From contig CAXIPT010000007.1 of NCBI GenBank assembly GCA_964030475.1, positions 5,375,727 to 5,439,726 on the forward strand: a DNA stretch of 64,000 nucleotides, in the 5' to 3' direction. Source of the DNA: Tethya wilhelma. Taxonomy: Eukaryota; Porifera; Demospongiae; Tethyida; Tethyidae. Below the pieces are notes generated by a model that saw only the letters and a program-made list of their open reading frames with translations, made no database searches and was not told the DNA's origin. Numbering within the stretch: the first letter of the stretch is position 1; each line of letters begins with the position of its first letter. The translations under genes were made by a program, and so were the position numbers. Of the stretch, positions 1 to 13,736 are shown piece by piece.

Positions 1-3000
1 GAACCCGGCAGAAGGGGTCGAGATAACAAGGGGGGTGAATGAGGGGGGTACGATGGATGAAAGAATCGCTGTCCGGGGGCACCCCCCCAATTATTAACAA
101 AAGGAGGGGATCCAATATCAGGGGGGTGTCTGGGGGGGAGCAGCGGTTGTGTCCTGGTACCCCTCGAACTCTCTCTCGCCAACAAGAGAACAGAACGTGG
201 TGAATCTGGTGGCGTGCTAGAAGGTGAAGGAGGGGAGGGGGGAAGAATTGGAGAGGGTTTTCGATTCTGCTGCTGCTGTTGCTGTTCTTTGTTGGTTTGT
301 TTTGAATCGTCCGTCTTATCGATTCGTTGCTTTTTTGATTCTGGTATTTCCACTTCAGAGCCACTTTTGCCGTCGTCATTGGTTGAGGGTCGCTTGCTAC
401 CGGCAACAACCCTTGCAATGACCGTCCTAGGCTTACTAGCTGGTTTTGTGGAATCAGAAGGCCCTGGTGCTAATGTAGGTTTAGGGACTTTACCAGTTGT
501 GATGGATGTAGAAATTTTGCTAGCTGACAATGTTGAAGATTCGCTATCAGATTTGCTGGGAGAGAAGCCAGCACGTTTAAGACTCTTTGCTAGCGATTTA
601 AGTTTGGGACCAATAACGTCGGGACTAGTGCACTTCTTAGAGGGTACCGACTTTTCTGGTGTCACAGGTGAGGTTACCAGCGCAGTAGTGCTAGTTGGAC
701 CAGAGTTACTTGAAGGTGGAGTGGACTTATTCGAGCTTTGTTCGGGTTTTAGCCCTTTTGAAACAGACGAGAGCAGATCGGCAAGGATTGGTGTGGGCTT
801 CGTAGAAGTTGCGTCATTTTGTAATCGACACTCCGGTGAAGCTATTGCTGACCTTACATGAGACTTTTGTTTCCGTATTGGCTTCAGTTGTGTTGACAAA
901 GACACGAGTTTTTTCTCTTTTGTTTTCTTCTTCATCTCGGACTTATTCTCCGGTGAGGGTGAGGGTGACTCGGATACATAATCCCTACCTTTCTCAATCG
1001 GGACTTGGACAACTGATGGGACTTTGCTCACTAGCAGTTTCATCTTTTTGAAATGACCGTCCACGATTCTTATTTTAGCTGGACGAGGGGATTGTACGGA
1101 GGGAGGTGAAGCAGCCATCAAAATATCGTGACATTCAAGCGTAGAAAAATCCGGATCACTACTGGAGAAAGTGTCCAGCGATGTAGGACGTGGGCGCTTC
1201 TTACCAGTGCTAGCAGGTTCAGGTGGTGAAAATGGAGACTCTTGACTCACGCTGGTTCCTACCGTTGATCCAGGTGAATTGTCTCTCGGTTTCTCGCTAG
1301 AAGAAGCCTCGCCATCAAGGAGCAGATCTTTGGCAGGCGACTGAGCAGCTTTCTCCCGAGCTTCTTCATTTCTTACCAGTTCTTCCAGCTCGTCACAAGA
1401 CCACGTAGACTCCTCAGACACTGGAGAATAATTGCAGTCTTCTAGCATACGAGTCTTCACTGCTAGCTCATCTTCACTCTTCATCGTGGAGCAACTAACA
1501 CCAGCTGTCTCTAGGTCTGTGGTGGCACTTTTAGACTCTTCTGCCAAACTTAACAATGGCGATTTCTTAGGACTATTGGCTACCAGTTCTTCCAACTCTT
1601 CACTAGACCATGTCGTCTCAGACAAGGTGGAATCATCCATCACAGACACCTTCACTGAAGGCTCATCTTTGTCCTTTACACCAGAGCTGCTCACATCGGC
1701 TGTCTCTCGGTCTACAATGGTGGTGGCACATTTTGACTCTTCTGTAAATTCTAAAGGATTTGACGGTGACATTTTGTTTGGAGTACTGGTGACAGGTGTT
1801 CCACTACCATCATCATTGATGGCTGCACAGTCGTCTTCAGAAGTAGAATCATCGTAAAGCAACTTCCACTCCTTGCCTGGTGAAGCGTTTGAAACGGATA
1901 CGGTGCTACCACAATCTGACTTCACGTCAAAGCTTGAAACGCTCCCTTCATTCACGTCTGACAGTCTTCTCCTTCCACTCCATCTCTCTTCGTCTGTGGA
2001 GCACACATCGTCAAGAGTGTGTTGGTTTTGACAAGAAGAAATGGTCGTGGAACAACTTGGAGGAGATTTTAGTTCTGAAATGAACACTGAACATTTTAAA
2101 CTTTGTTCTTCTTTAGCTACTTCCAAATCAAAGTCTTCCAGCTTGTCATTCTGAGATACAGATTTAGGGCCCTCACTGCTGCTCACTACTTTAGCTGTTT
2201 CGTCTGATAGTTGTGTAAGCTTGTCTTTCTCTTGTTCAGACTCAGTTTCAGGCGATTTTGGTTCTGAAACAAATTCTGAATGGTCTGAATTTTGCTCTAC
2301 CTGGAGACTAGTCTTATCAGATAGTGAAACAGCATCTTCCTTTGTCGTGACTTGAGTGTCACATGCATCTCTCTCCTTTGCAAGTTCATCGATAGACAGG
2401 TAAATCAAGTCGAAAAGTTTTTGATCACTAGATGTTCGCTCAGCTGTTAACAACTCAACTAGCATTTCGGTGGAGACAATTTCTTGAGGAAAACAAGCAA
2501 GATTTATCAAACGCTCGTGGAGAGGGCAAGGCAGCTGCTTCTGATTTGTAGCAAGAGTATCACGAGGGATTCCCTTGATCGGTACGTAGCACATGTCACG
2601 ATCGCTCAAAGTATTCTCTGGCATAGAACGATTTTCATTTTCAAAGCGAGTAGAAGCAGTATCTTGAAATGGAGAACCATCCTTGACATTGCTACCAACA
2701 GAGACAGGTCTACCTTTGCCATTGCTCTCAACAGAAGCAACTACTAATTCAGCAACATCTCGAGACACTAAATTGGCACTCTCAGATACATGTTTTAAGC
2801 TCTCATCCTTCCTCGATGCTTTGCTTGCCTCATCTGATGTGTTTTTCTTCACTTGTGCTGACATTGATGGAGCCACAGGAACTCCTTGTAGGGGAAGCTG
2901 GGTCAGGCCGTGTAGCAGAGAGTTTTTCAGGATTTTGTTGATCTTGTCTTTGTGGTAGAGTGGTCCATCTGGTTTCTGTCTCCGCAGAATTGCAATCAGG

Positions 3001-6000
3001 TCTTGCAAACTTTGGATCACACGTTGAGTGTTTTGGACCTTCTCTTTCATTGAAGGGGAGAGCTGATTCATAGGTGGAGAAAGAGCTGTGAAAGGTTTCT
3101 GTGTCGAGGTTTCAGGTTTAGAGGTACTAGTAGCAACTTTTGTCAAGCTACCAGTCCAAGGCAGTGGTCTTGTCTTACTGACCAATTTCTCTTCAAGTGT
3201 GCTTGCTTTGTTTGTGACTTTTGTTTGGAGTTCTTGTTTCTTATCTTTGTTGAAAACAATTTCACTCAAATCTGCAGGAGCTTCTTGAGAGCGAGGTGAA
3301 CCACACACAGCTTCGGTTGAGCACTGAGAGAATGTATCATCAGCCTCCTCAGAGCTGTGAGGGTAGAGACCCAAGGTTGTTTGAAGAGAAGAAGGATGGA
3401 ACGAACCAGGCCCACGTTGAGACAGAGTGGCCGTCTTAGACAACCTACCTTGCCCACTGTCAGAGACTTCTCCAAATTGCAGCCATCTTCTTGTCTGATG
3501 TTTCACAGGACTATTCTTTCTCGCTGGTGGACTTGGGGGTACCACTATGGGTGAAGTCACGCGACCATAGGTTGTGTATGGAGGTGAACTGGGTGGGCTC
3601 TCTGGAATGGAAACGAACGAGCTCTCTCCGATGTTCAATTCCCGTTCCGATTGTTCAGAATCGGGCGACGAATCCAGTGCGAGGATTGATGCAGGGCTTG
3701 AAGCGACACTAGAATACATAGACACATTGCTTTCTTCATCGATTTCGCTCTCTGATCTGCTGCTTTCAGTGCCACTTGCAAAAGAAGATGAACTTTCAGG
3801 AGAACTATCTCTCTCTGTGAGAGAAGACACAGTCACGACAAGATCTCCTAACATTAAATTGTGTCCCACAGTTTGTATTTCGTCTCTGCTCAGAGCGGTG
3901 TCTTCGAGGTATATCAAGGAGGAAGGACTGCTGGAGGATCTTTCAGACACTGGAGAAGAACGAAGAGAGGCTGATGGTGGTGAAAGGCTTACTGGTGGTG
4001 TGTCAATTTTAGACACTTTCATCTTTTCTTCCTCAATTTCACTTTCAGTTTCAGTTTCAGCAACCGAAGTTGTTGATTCAGAAACAGTATTGCCAAATTT
4101 CAAGCCCTCTTCACCACAGTGACTCAGCTTAGGTGACATTGTGTTCACTTTTACGACAGCTACAGCTGAGGCATCCACAACTGATGGTGTTGTTTCAGTT
4201 TGAGGAGTATCCATAGCAACAGTCACTGGAGCTGTCTCTGTGGGCTTCTTCTCTTGAGAAACTGATATCTGTGAGATATGTGAAGGGTCTAATGTGCAAC
4301 TTGGACCGCTTGCTTCTTGCAAAGGGTTGGAGGGTGGTGACATGGCACAGTCATCACTAGTGCTCACTGATGGTTTTGGAGAAGCTTGCTGTTCTGACAT
4401 TAAGAACTGCAAAAGGGTTGCATCATTCTGTTCTGCATCAGCCCCCTCCTGGTCTTCAGTTGCACGTGCTAGTTTCTCCTTTACATCCTGTTCACCATCA
4501 CTTTGTGTTTCTTGCAGAGTGCTATCAAAAGGAGCCACACACGGAAGCTGTTCATCAAAGGTGACAGCTGCAATACTGTCAGTCTCCATTTGTTCCTCCA
4601 GCTGCCTAATCTTTACACTCACCAACATCGGAGGAGAAGACACTGGCATGGATATCTCACCCTCTGGACTGACAACTGGATCTGGTGTAACATCCTCCTG
4701 CTGATCAGGGAAACTTTCTGTTACCATTTTACAAAGGGAGACTAAAGATTGAGGCTGAGAGAAAGGTTTGGGTGGAGAAGCAACCTCTCCTCTGTCAGTA
4801 CAGGAGTCTGTACCACTCAATTTTGATGTAAGAGTTTCACCCTCAGAGTCTATCACAGGGGTATCGTGAGAAGCGGTTCTCTCCTTTTCCACAGCCTGTT
4901 CACAGATCATTTCAGAAGCTTGCTGCACACAGAAATGAGCATCATTGATAGGCTGGGAAATCATTGATTCAGTACTATCTTCAGCAATCGTATGATGAGA
5001 AATGGGATCAATTTCAGCTCCTGTATCAACAGGCTGTTCAGTTTCATGATCAGACACTGAATCAGTAGCAGAGGGCTGTAAACTGGTGAACTCAACTGGA
5101 GCTACATTGGTTGCTTCAGACACCACCTCGGTTGTAGGAGCTGTGACCATCTCTTTAGCAGATTCACTTTCAACTTCATTTTCAACTTGTTTGCTAACTT
5201 CTTTGACAGTATGATGAGAAATGCAATCTTTTTCAGTATCTGCTGACTTAAAATCGGCAGATTGCTCAATTTTAGCCACTGACTCATCAATACTCAGTCC
5301 AGGAGATAGCAAACTGGTGCATTCAAGTTGAATTTCAGCTACATTGGTCGTTTCTGAAGTCATGTCTGTCTTACTAGCTGTGACAGAGATGTTTGAGGGG
5401 TTGTCTATTGGCATCTCATCACATTCAATTTTAGCTTGTTCAGCTTTGACACTATCTTGATCAGCATGACGAGAAATGGAATCAATTTCAGTATCTGCTG
5501 ACATAAAATCAGTAAACTGCTCAGTTTCAGCTACTGAGTCAGCATCAAGGGATTGTGAANTACTGGCTAGAAGCTGCTTCTTATCTTCTTTGACTTTGTG
5601 TGAAAATTGCTCGAGGAGTTGCTGTGATATATCAGCATCTGTCGAACGTGGAGGGTCCTCTGAATGAACAGTCTCTTCAGGGGGAGCTACGGGTGTTTCA
5701 ATTGTCCCCTTTGCGGGAGTTGTGGACCCCTCCTTTGACAGAGTTATAGATTTCCCCTTGGGGGAAGCTGTGGACCCCTCAATTTTCCTCTCTTGGTTAG
5801 TTGTGGACCCCTCAATTATCCATTTTGGGTTAGCTGTGGACCCCTCCTTTTGGTTAGCTGTCAACCCCCCCTTTACGCTAGCTGTGGACCCCCAAATTTT
5901 CCCATTTGGGACAGCTGTGGACCTCCCCTTTGGGGGAACTGTGGACTCTTTAACTTTCCCCTTAGGGGGAGCTGTGGACCCCTCTATTATTCTTTTTGAG

Positions 6001-9000
6001 GAAGCTGTGGATTCACTTTTCCTCATAGAGGAAGTCTCGATCTGAGAAGGAGCTGTGGACCCCTCAGTTGTCTTCTTTGCAGAAGCTGTGAACCCCTCAA
6101 TTTTCTCCTTTGGGGACCCCACAATTGTCCCCTTTGAGGGAGCTGTGGACTCCTCAATTTTCTCCATTGGGGACCCCTCAATTGTCTTCTTTGGAGAAGT
6201 TATGGATTCAATTGCTTCTTCACCCTCTGAAGGAGAAGCACTCAATAAGCTTGGTGGTAGAGGTGGTCCATACGAATCTCTTGTGTTTGAGGTAGGTGGG
6301 AGGCTTGGACCATAAGTACTCACACGTTTACTTGAGGTTACTAGTTCAGTGCTTGATTGGGAAGCTGGCATTTCTAACACACTCACAGCCTTTTGAGCTG
6401 GTGGTGACTGTTTGTTACATTTCTCATCAACAGAAATAGACGGTGTGTCCTTAGAAAAAGATTGAGTATCCTTAGAAATAGATGGTACATTCTCAATTGG
6501 TTTGGTCTGCTGCGATGATGACCCATCTCCTTCTGAAAGCGGAGTTTCCGGTTCAGATCTCAACTGTTTCTCCACCTGTCTACTTTCAGAAGATGCTCCT
6601 ACATTCATCTTGGAAAGGGTCACTTCATTGGATGGTTTGTCCTCACCTTTGGCAGTTGCAACAGGAACAGTTTTGCTGCTTTGACCAGAGAGAACACGAC
6701 TAGTACCATCATCTTTGGACATTTCTTCCGGTTGCTGCAAAGCTTCTACAAACAGTTTCGGTTCAGAAACAGATGGTTGTTGATCTTCATCTGTTTTTTG
6801 AACCTTCACTTCTAATTCCAATTTCCACTCAGCCTCGTCCGCCGGGAGGGGTGCTATCAAGTTGGCTCCACTGAGGGCACGGTCGCCGAGTGACTCATCT
6901 GGGTCGAGCGGATGAGAAGGAGAGTAAGGTTCGGTCAATTTTGTGTCGCTCAAATCACTCAGGTCTCCTTCTGAGATGTTTGAAGCTCCGGAAATGACGG
7001 GAGAAGGAACACAGGCCTGATCTGTACTCTGCAGGTCATCATCAAATACATCGTCATCGATCGTCTCACACGACATATTGATAGGCTCGTAATCCGACAG
7101 CGTCCCCTCGTCCAAATTGAAACCGATACATTCTAGAGTGTTTCCCAGAAAATAATCATCCAACTCGTCAGATTTTTGGTCTTCTTCTTTGTCATCCCGT
7201 TCAAGTTTGAAATCATCCTTTAACAAATCTATAGACAGAACCGCCTTATCTACAGGCGGCTTCTCTTTCACTGTAACAGTTTGAGTCGAGATCTCCTTAC
7301 ATTTGATGAACGTCTGTGTGTAATTGTTGCGAGATCGCGGTGAATCAGTTTGGACACGCTTACTGTACATTTTAGGATCCATATTCACTTGGACACCATA
7401 AGGACGCATCCGTGGCGGCCTATTTGTCTGGCTGGAACTATTTCTTAGCTTGTAGCCAGTTCCAGCTTGTGTTACCTGGGACAGAGTTTGAGGAGAAGCC
7501 TGCACCCCAGAGTCTTGTTTCTTCATCTTGCTCTCTTCGTTGATGCTCTGGAAGAAGCGTAGAGGAGCTTCTATGATCTGCTGAACCATCATACTCGTTG
7601 TCTCTTTCAGATGACGGTCGGCAGAGATTGATCGCGAGCGATCCCTCCTGGGTGTCCTACTTCTGCTTCTACTTCGGCTTCTTGATCTACTTCTAGACCT
7701 GGTTCGGCTGTGCATTCTGCCCGGGCTTCTTGATCTACTTCTAGACCTGGTTCGGCTGTGCATTCTGCCCGGGCTTCTTGATCTACTCCTAGACCTGGTT
7801 CGGCTGTGCATTCTGCCCGGGCTCCTACTTCGGCTTCTTGATCTACTCCTAGACCTGGTTCGGCTATGCATTCTGCCCGGGCTACTACTTCGGCTTCTTG
7901 ATCTACTCCTACTCCGGCTACTAACAGAAGGTGACCTGGACCGGCTTATGGACCTCGGAGGGGGTAGTGACGGCGGGGATGGTACATCATCCAGACCTGG
8001 AAATTGCGGATTGAATGCCTGGAAATCGAAACCACCGTGCGCTTGAGCTTGAGGATGGGGTGGTGGAGGTGGGGGAGGAGGGGGAGCATTGAAGAAGTTT
8101 CCGTAAGCGTTCCACACATTTGGGTTTCTCGGAGGTACAGCATGTGGAGGGGGCATGTGTTGGGGGCCATAATAAATATTTGGTCCCATCCATGGCCCCT
8201 GCACAGGGGGTTGGTGGAGAAGAAAGGTACGAGAAGGTTGGGGGGCCTCGTGAAACATCTGTTGAAGCATTACTTGAGACGGATGGGGTCCTTGGAAGGA
8301 CTGAAGATGTGCAACAGGTTGAGAAGTTGGTGCTACGCTAACAGACTGTGGCGATGAAGAATGAGCACCTGGTGATGGACGCGGAGGTGGGGTAGCCACC
8401 GACTGTGGAGATTCGGTGATTGACTGAGGCGAAGCAGTTGGCTGTCGACCGGCGGATACGTTAGCAGAGAAACGCTTCACGGATGAGACTGGGCTCGACA
8501 CATGCGTTGCTATAGGCTGCTTCTGCGATTGCACGGAAGTGTCTGTTGGTGTGGAGGTGACAGAAGATGTTGCTGGTTGAGAAGTGTCTTTCTCTTTCTT
8601 ATCATCTTTCTTTAGGTGTTGCAAAGAAGCTGCCAATTCTTTGAGTTTGGATAAGGTAACGTTGGAAAGCTTCTGGGGATCAATGCCTTTTGCTTGAACG
8701 AGAGAGAGCATATCTTCTTTAGCAACATCTTTAGACGTTGAGGCCTTGTCTGAGAGTTTTGGAGAAGCTGTTTCACTCGTAACATTCTTTTCTTTGTCCG
8801 CTTTCAATTTAGGCTTCTCAGCTCGCAATGAAGATGAGCTACCAACAGCTTTCTTTTCTTGAGGTTTCGTACTCTTCTGAGAAGTGGGCGGGACAAACGC
8901 TGGAGGCAAAGGTTTGGAGTGCAACTCGGCTTCAGATATTGCCAACTCAGCACTTCGAACAACCTCGCTCTCTTTAGCAGCTGTCAAATGAGCAGAGGTT

Positions 9001-11676
9001 TCGTTCAACACTGCATCGCTTGAAGATGACTGAGCCTGAGAATCACGATCTTGATCCTCTTGAGCCGATTGCGAGCTCTCAGCACCACCAGCCTCAGCTA
9101 ATTCAGGCACTACGACATCCATTGTTGAACGCCTACGTTTGTATTCTGCCAAACTTACAGCTTTTTTCGTCTGTCCACGCTGCAGCTGTTCACCACCAAG
9201 ATCCCCGACAACCAAACCTTCCTTTTCCATTTCACCTTCTTCTTGTAAAACGACTTCGCACTCGACGTTCATCGATTCGGACTCAACCACCCCCTTACTC
9301 ACATCATCTTCACCACTCTGGGGTGCTTCCTCAGCTACCTGCACTTTGCTTGTCAACTTAGGTTCAGCAACTGGTGCTGGTGGTAGAGCTGCTACACTTG
9401 CAGCAGTGGTTTCTTTCCCGAGAGGACTCTCACGAACAACACTCACCTCTTCCTTTTCTTTGGTAACTTTTGGGACATCTTTTTGTTTCTTTTGCTTCGA
9501 GGGTGCTTTATCTTTCACCGTGGTAACGGAAGGAGCCGACTCTTTCTGTTTTTGAGACTCAGCCTTCTGTTTCTGTTGAGCTTTAGGAAGAGACGATTTC
9601 GCTTTAGGAGGGGGAACACTACGAGGTGGTTTCTCTTCAGGACGTTCACTCTTGCTCTCCGAGACTGCTGGGACAGCTGGAGATTCTACCACTGGCTGAG
9701 CAGCTGGTTCTTTCGGAGGTTGAATATCCTGATCGTGTCATAAGGAAACAGGGGGAAAAAGACAACCAATAAGAAGAGTTTTGTACAAATTTACATGACA
9801 CTGTACAATTACATCTTTCTCTTCTTCTATACTGGCAGGATTTAGTGTGTGTNCTCGTGTGAGTGTAATACCTGTAGTTCAATAGGACAGCTTTGCTGAC
9901 TCAGCATTTCATACATGACTGGGTTGATTTCTACATGAAAAATAAGCAAATAAGAAAGTTTTTTTTTTTTTTTTTAAACCTAACCATCATATTTATTTTC
10001 ACAAAACAACTAGGTACTGATATAATACTACAGTATTTGTAATCTTGTAGAATCGTACCTGCGGCCTTCACTTCCAACTCAACATTCTTAAGCTGCTTCA
10101 CATCCATATCAGGCTGGGCACCATGCCCCTTTTCTTTCCCTCGTCTGGACCTCTTTCGTGTCATGACTCCACCCCTTTCCGTGGTGCTGAGACGACTTTC
10201 AAGGGAAGACGACGTCTCTTTATGCTTCCCTCCTCTCGGTCTTCCTGGTCTCCTTCGTCTCACCCTCTCTCCGTCAGAAGCTACACTCGATACACTGCTA
10301 GCAACACTCTCATTGTCACTAGGGGTATCATGGGTGTGCTTCATTTGGAAAAGACTCGATGCAGATTTGTCGTGCGTCAATTGCGACTTTGCTGTGTCTT
10401 CAGGTGGCAGAGGGGGGACATCACTGGTGGTTGAAGAAGACTCTTGCACATTGCCATCAGCTGCTAAGAGTTGCCTCTTTAGCTCAACTACTTCAATGGG
10501 TTGCGTTTCTTCTCCCATTCTCTTCAAAGTGCTCATCGCTGGCTCGACTCTGAGCGGTCTCATTTCTTCACCAAACTCTAGATCTCTCTTTGCACCTGAG
10601 TCAGAAGTAGGAGAAACTACTGATTCAGAAACAGAGCTACTCCCTTCTTTCTGGAGAGCAGCTCTACCAGCTTCTTTACTGGAAGCTGTGGCATCTGATG
10701 AAACTGAGTCGCTACTGTTTTTCTTCATCTTTTCTTCCAAATCATTGTTTTCAGAGCTGGCATCCAAAGCAAATGAGACATTTTTTCGCTTCTTACGAGC
10801 TGTTGCAGTGAGCGAAAGAGGGGTCTGATTGGACGCTACTAAGGCCAGCGACACCGGTAAAGAAGTGGGGGCTTCTATGGGAGTGGAGACTACATGTGCG
10901 GACTTAGTCGATGAAGACGGTTGGCCATCAGTTGAAGCGGTGGCTTGTAGTGATGGAGCAAGAACAGGTTGAACGTCTAGCATACGTGTGTGAGAACACG
11001 AAACAATAACATAATATCATGAGATCATGGAATTTTCCGTGCTAAATATTTTACAAATAGCGCAAGTGGCGAAAACAGTACATGTAAAAATTAATGCCAA
11101 TTAATCTTTATCAAAATGGTGAAAATTGGAACAAGCGAAATTTAAGTGTATATATGTATATGTACCTGTACTTGAGCTTTGCTTTTTCATTGAAGAAGAT
11201 GGGTAGAGTTTTTTGACAAACAGTCCGTGCAGCATCCGAGGGTAACCAGGGCGTGTGATACCTAGAGACCAATGAGAATATGACAAGTGTTTGTTTTGTA
11301 ACGGTCATAACTGGAGTAACTGCACACGTACATTGGTCATAACCTGAGTTACAACTCAGGTTGTGACAAAACAGCAACAAAAAGTTAGGTACAGCATACA
11401 TACATACACATAAGTGGAGAGTCAACCAACCTAAGGAATCAGAGAGAGATGAGGTGGAAAGAACATAAAGCTTCGATCCATCTGACATGTGGACCACTCC
11501 CACCTTCATAAAATTTATAGCAAAAGGGGTTAACATTTAAATTTTCAAGAATTCGATAAATTAAAGCAGTACCCATTTCTTGACCAGCAGGTATTGAATT
11601 GTCTTGACCACATTGCTGTTGGCATCGTTCAGACCTCGAATCTCAACATAGCCAAAGTGAAGGTTACGCTTAGTCA
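1..11676 (-). CDS. giant disordered nuclear-type protein, 3' part (possibly TASOR-like)
   Basis: Six exons fit one frame with matching intron phases: 11676-11573, 11503-11431, 11261-11166, 10976-10059, 9930-9872 and 9728 to beyond base 1. The last exon is open for at least 9,728 nt (about 3,240 codons); I checked several stretches by hand and saw no stop in that frame. The first three exons encode a compact domain (motifs HFGYVEIRGLND, VGVVHMSDGSKLYVLS, SLGITRPGYPRMLHGLFV) that reminds me of the SPOC-like region of TASOR; this name is tentative. The 918-nt exon holds a basic AT-hook-like RRRPGRPRGGK. The giant exon is low complexity: Lys/Glu-rich, poly-Pro, an RS repeat, a GSTAP-type repeat, a duplicated WS-x-x-ELEELV acidic motif and a Gln run near its end. 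A chromatin or RNA-processing role is inferred. A single n lies at 5560. The true N- and C-termini are not visible. Confidence 0.75.
5690..6210 (-). repeat. degenerate peptide repeat GSTAxxKGxIE inside the giant exon
   Basis: About a dozen units of 30-45 nt, each with the core 'ggggtccacagct' on the coding (minus) strand, encode copies of G-S-T-A/T-x-x-K-G-x-I-E. Units vary at the middle positions but keep frame, so the array is coding and not a simple DNA satellite. Confidence 0.75.
7630..7935 (-). repeat. RS-dipeptide domain with tandem SPGRMHSRTRSRSRSR units
   Basis: Arg-Ser dipeptides run through this block. Four copies of SPGRMHSRTRSRS occur; the matching DNA word starts near 7711, 7759, 7807 and 7867, so unit lengths are 48, 48 and 60 nt (16, 16 and 20 residues). 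RS domains usually bind other RS proteins or RNA in the nucleus, which supports a nuclear role for the host protein. A proline run (9 prolines) and FxxFNPQFPGLDD-like text follow upstream at 7980-8100. Confidence 0.85.
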
Positions 11677-11737
11677 CTGGTGTGTATGTGTGTGTGTTAT
11701 TAAATCCACACATGTTGTGAGAAAGAACAAAGTGTGA

Positions 11738-11739
<2 letters not shown>

Positions 11740-11773
<34 letters not shown>
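11740..11773. repeat. (GT)n microsatellite ending in n
   Basis: Dinucleotide run closed by an ambiguous base at 11774, a typical weak point of the assembly. It sits just upstream of the 11676 exon. Confidence 0.9.
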
Positions 11774-11774
11774 N

Positions 11775-11935
11775 GCTCAATAGAAAGAGAAAAGGCTAAA
11801 TAGTAGCTTAAGAAGCCTTTTAGTGCCAAGCGCTCAGTTTTTGCAGAGTTATTCGCGTGAATATTTGTATTGCGCTAATGGGCCATCCGTGCCATTCCTA
11901 TGTACCCAGTACTACCGTACTGGGAATAATAATAG
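11775..11935 (-). mobile_element. MITE-like repeat, inverted copy of 18409-18560
   Basis: About 150 bp match the reverse complement of 18409-18560 with few changes. One end is the 20-bp palindrome CCCAGTACGGTAGTACTGGG (with a change in the loop), followed by TACACAGGAATGGC or close variants. No coding capacity is seen. Confidence 0.75.
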
Positions 11936-12185
11936 TAATAAAAACAACTGCACAAACTTATAGCAACACAGAGAGCGCCACAAATGAACAATTGTTGCAG
12001 TTTTTGAAGAAAACTACGTGCATTTTGAGAAAAAAGTGTTCTTTTCCATGCCAGGGAATAAACTTCTCGACTGAAAGTGAAAAGGACTCGTTTTGCGAGT
12101 CTGAAGATTGATAGGACCGTCAAAGACGCCCAGAGTTTCTCAAAGTCTCAAAAAATGAAGCTTGCACTGCTGCTTGTAGCTGCTA

Positions 12186-13193
12186 TCATACGTACGGTAG
12201 TACGTATAGTAGGAATGGGCCGAATGTCCCATAGACACAATACAAAATGTTCATGATCATAAAACTCTAGCAAAACAAAATTATATCTTCAAACTTGCTC
12301 AGAGGCTCTCACTGACAGATTAACAATTGCATGCAAGGCTTAAATCTCATAAAACAGTTCCTTGGCAATCGTAGAGGGCGCTAGTGGGAAGCCACCATAG
12401 TGCCATTTTTGTTCTGATAACGTACGTACGTACTTACTTACTAACTGACTTACTTGAAAAGCATTTCCAGAGAAATAGAATGTGTTGAGCCAACTTTGAC
12501 AACACAAAGTAACTTCTTTTCATAGGTACTACATTCCTTGATACTCATTTTCATAAGCCTAAACAAAAACTAGAAAGCTTTGAAACTTAGTGTATAAATT
12601 CATGTACAGCAATGCAGCCATCTTGTAAGTAGGTTCAGAGGTCGCATTGCACGTGGCATTATTTTGCGCATGCGCATTAGCCTCTTCCAACATAATGAAG
12701 TGCATATAAAAATTATACTACTCGAGCTTTTTGTAGAGACTTACCAGTCTGATAGTCTCCACACTGTTGTGTTGAAAAAAGTGAATGAACAAGTAGTAAA
12801 AATTTCAAAAAAATAGTAGTGTAGGAATGGGCAGTGCGGTAAAAAGTATTGGAACAAGGCGTGTCTCAATTTCGGCACATGACTACTTCATTTTTTTTAT
12901 ATACCCAACTCTTGGCTGGCAGTCCAGTTTACCTGTCTATTATAGTTTGCCCTACTGCTTAGCCTACTAATTAGTAGAAATTTGAACCAATGCATTAATA
13001 AACTATGGCACTATTGTACAGATCATCAATTGAATTCATGACACTTACATATAGCAAGGATCCTTACATTGGCTTACAAGTGATCAAGAATAAAAATGAA
13101 GTAGTCATGGGCCAAAACTGAGACACGCCTTGTTCCAATACGTTTTACCGCACTGCCCATTCCTACACTACAATTTTTTTGAAATTTTTACTA
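12186..13193 (-). mobile_element. 1-kb non-coding repeat, copy A
   Basis: Reverse-orientation copy of the element at 37519-38542 and 61216-62235. One end is ATACGTACGGTAGTACGTAT followed by AGTAGGAATGGGCC. The other end is a foldback of about 390 bp (12800-13193) whose arms contain GTAGGAATGGGCAGTGCGG and its complement. No transposase is visible, so it looks non-autonomous. Confidence 0.85.
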
Positions 13194-13315
13194 TGAATAT
13201 TTGGAGTCAGTCCATTGGTTCTGAGCCATCTAGTGGTTCTATTTCTCAAGCTCAGGTCAGTACTTACAGAGTTAGAAAACAAAATACACACACATTTTAG
13301 TGTAACAGTTCTTAC

Positions 13316-13393
13316 ATGTGTGGTAGGAGTATATAGAGGTGGTGTTGATGGCCGAATAGTGAGGGTCAGGATATGTCGATATGGCGGCTGTGT
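13316..13393 (-). CDS. candidate upstream exon of the giant gene
   Basis: On the minus strand this 78-nt stretch is flanked by TTGCAG and GTAAGA splice signals and reads YPDPHYSAINTTSIYSYHT in the frame entered by phase 1 and left in phase 1. That phase is exactly what the exon starting at 11676 needs (T|TG). A repeat about 1 kb long (12186-13193) lies in the intervening intron. It could be a chance open stretch. Confidence 0.4.
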
Positions 13394-13736
13394 CTGCAAG
13401 ACCCGTGTGTTAGTGTACTGTCGTTATAATTTCGTGTCCTCAGTCTGACAGGTGCAGCGCAGAGTCTTATCTGTGCTCAAGTTATTACAAGTTTACACCT
13501 GTAGTTTGTGACAACTAAGTGGTCTATTTACGTATTTGTGATAATAGTAAAGTTATGTCAGGTACATGTACATGTGATTTTCTTGACCCACATTTCAGCT
13601 TGGCTTATGATGAAATGGGTTGAAATCTCCACTTCCATGTTGAATTGGGCATTTTGTCTAGTCCGTTAACTTAAAAACTTCCATCTTTATTATTTTATTT
13701 ATGATTAGTTCATACAATACAAATGTTAGCAAATAA

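Noticed and set aside
214..9743. Many plus-strand open frames across the first 9.7 kb (for example 214-861, 1432-1857, 5722-6045, 9139-9555)
   Set aside because: They are antisense shadows of the long minus-strand exon, whose low-complexity codons leave other frames open.
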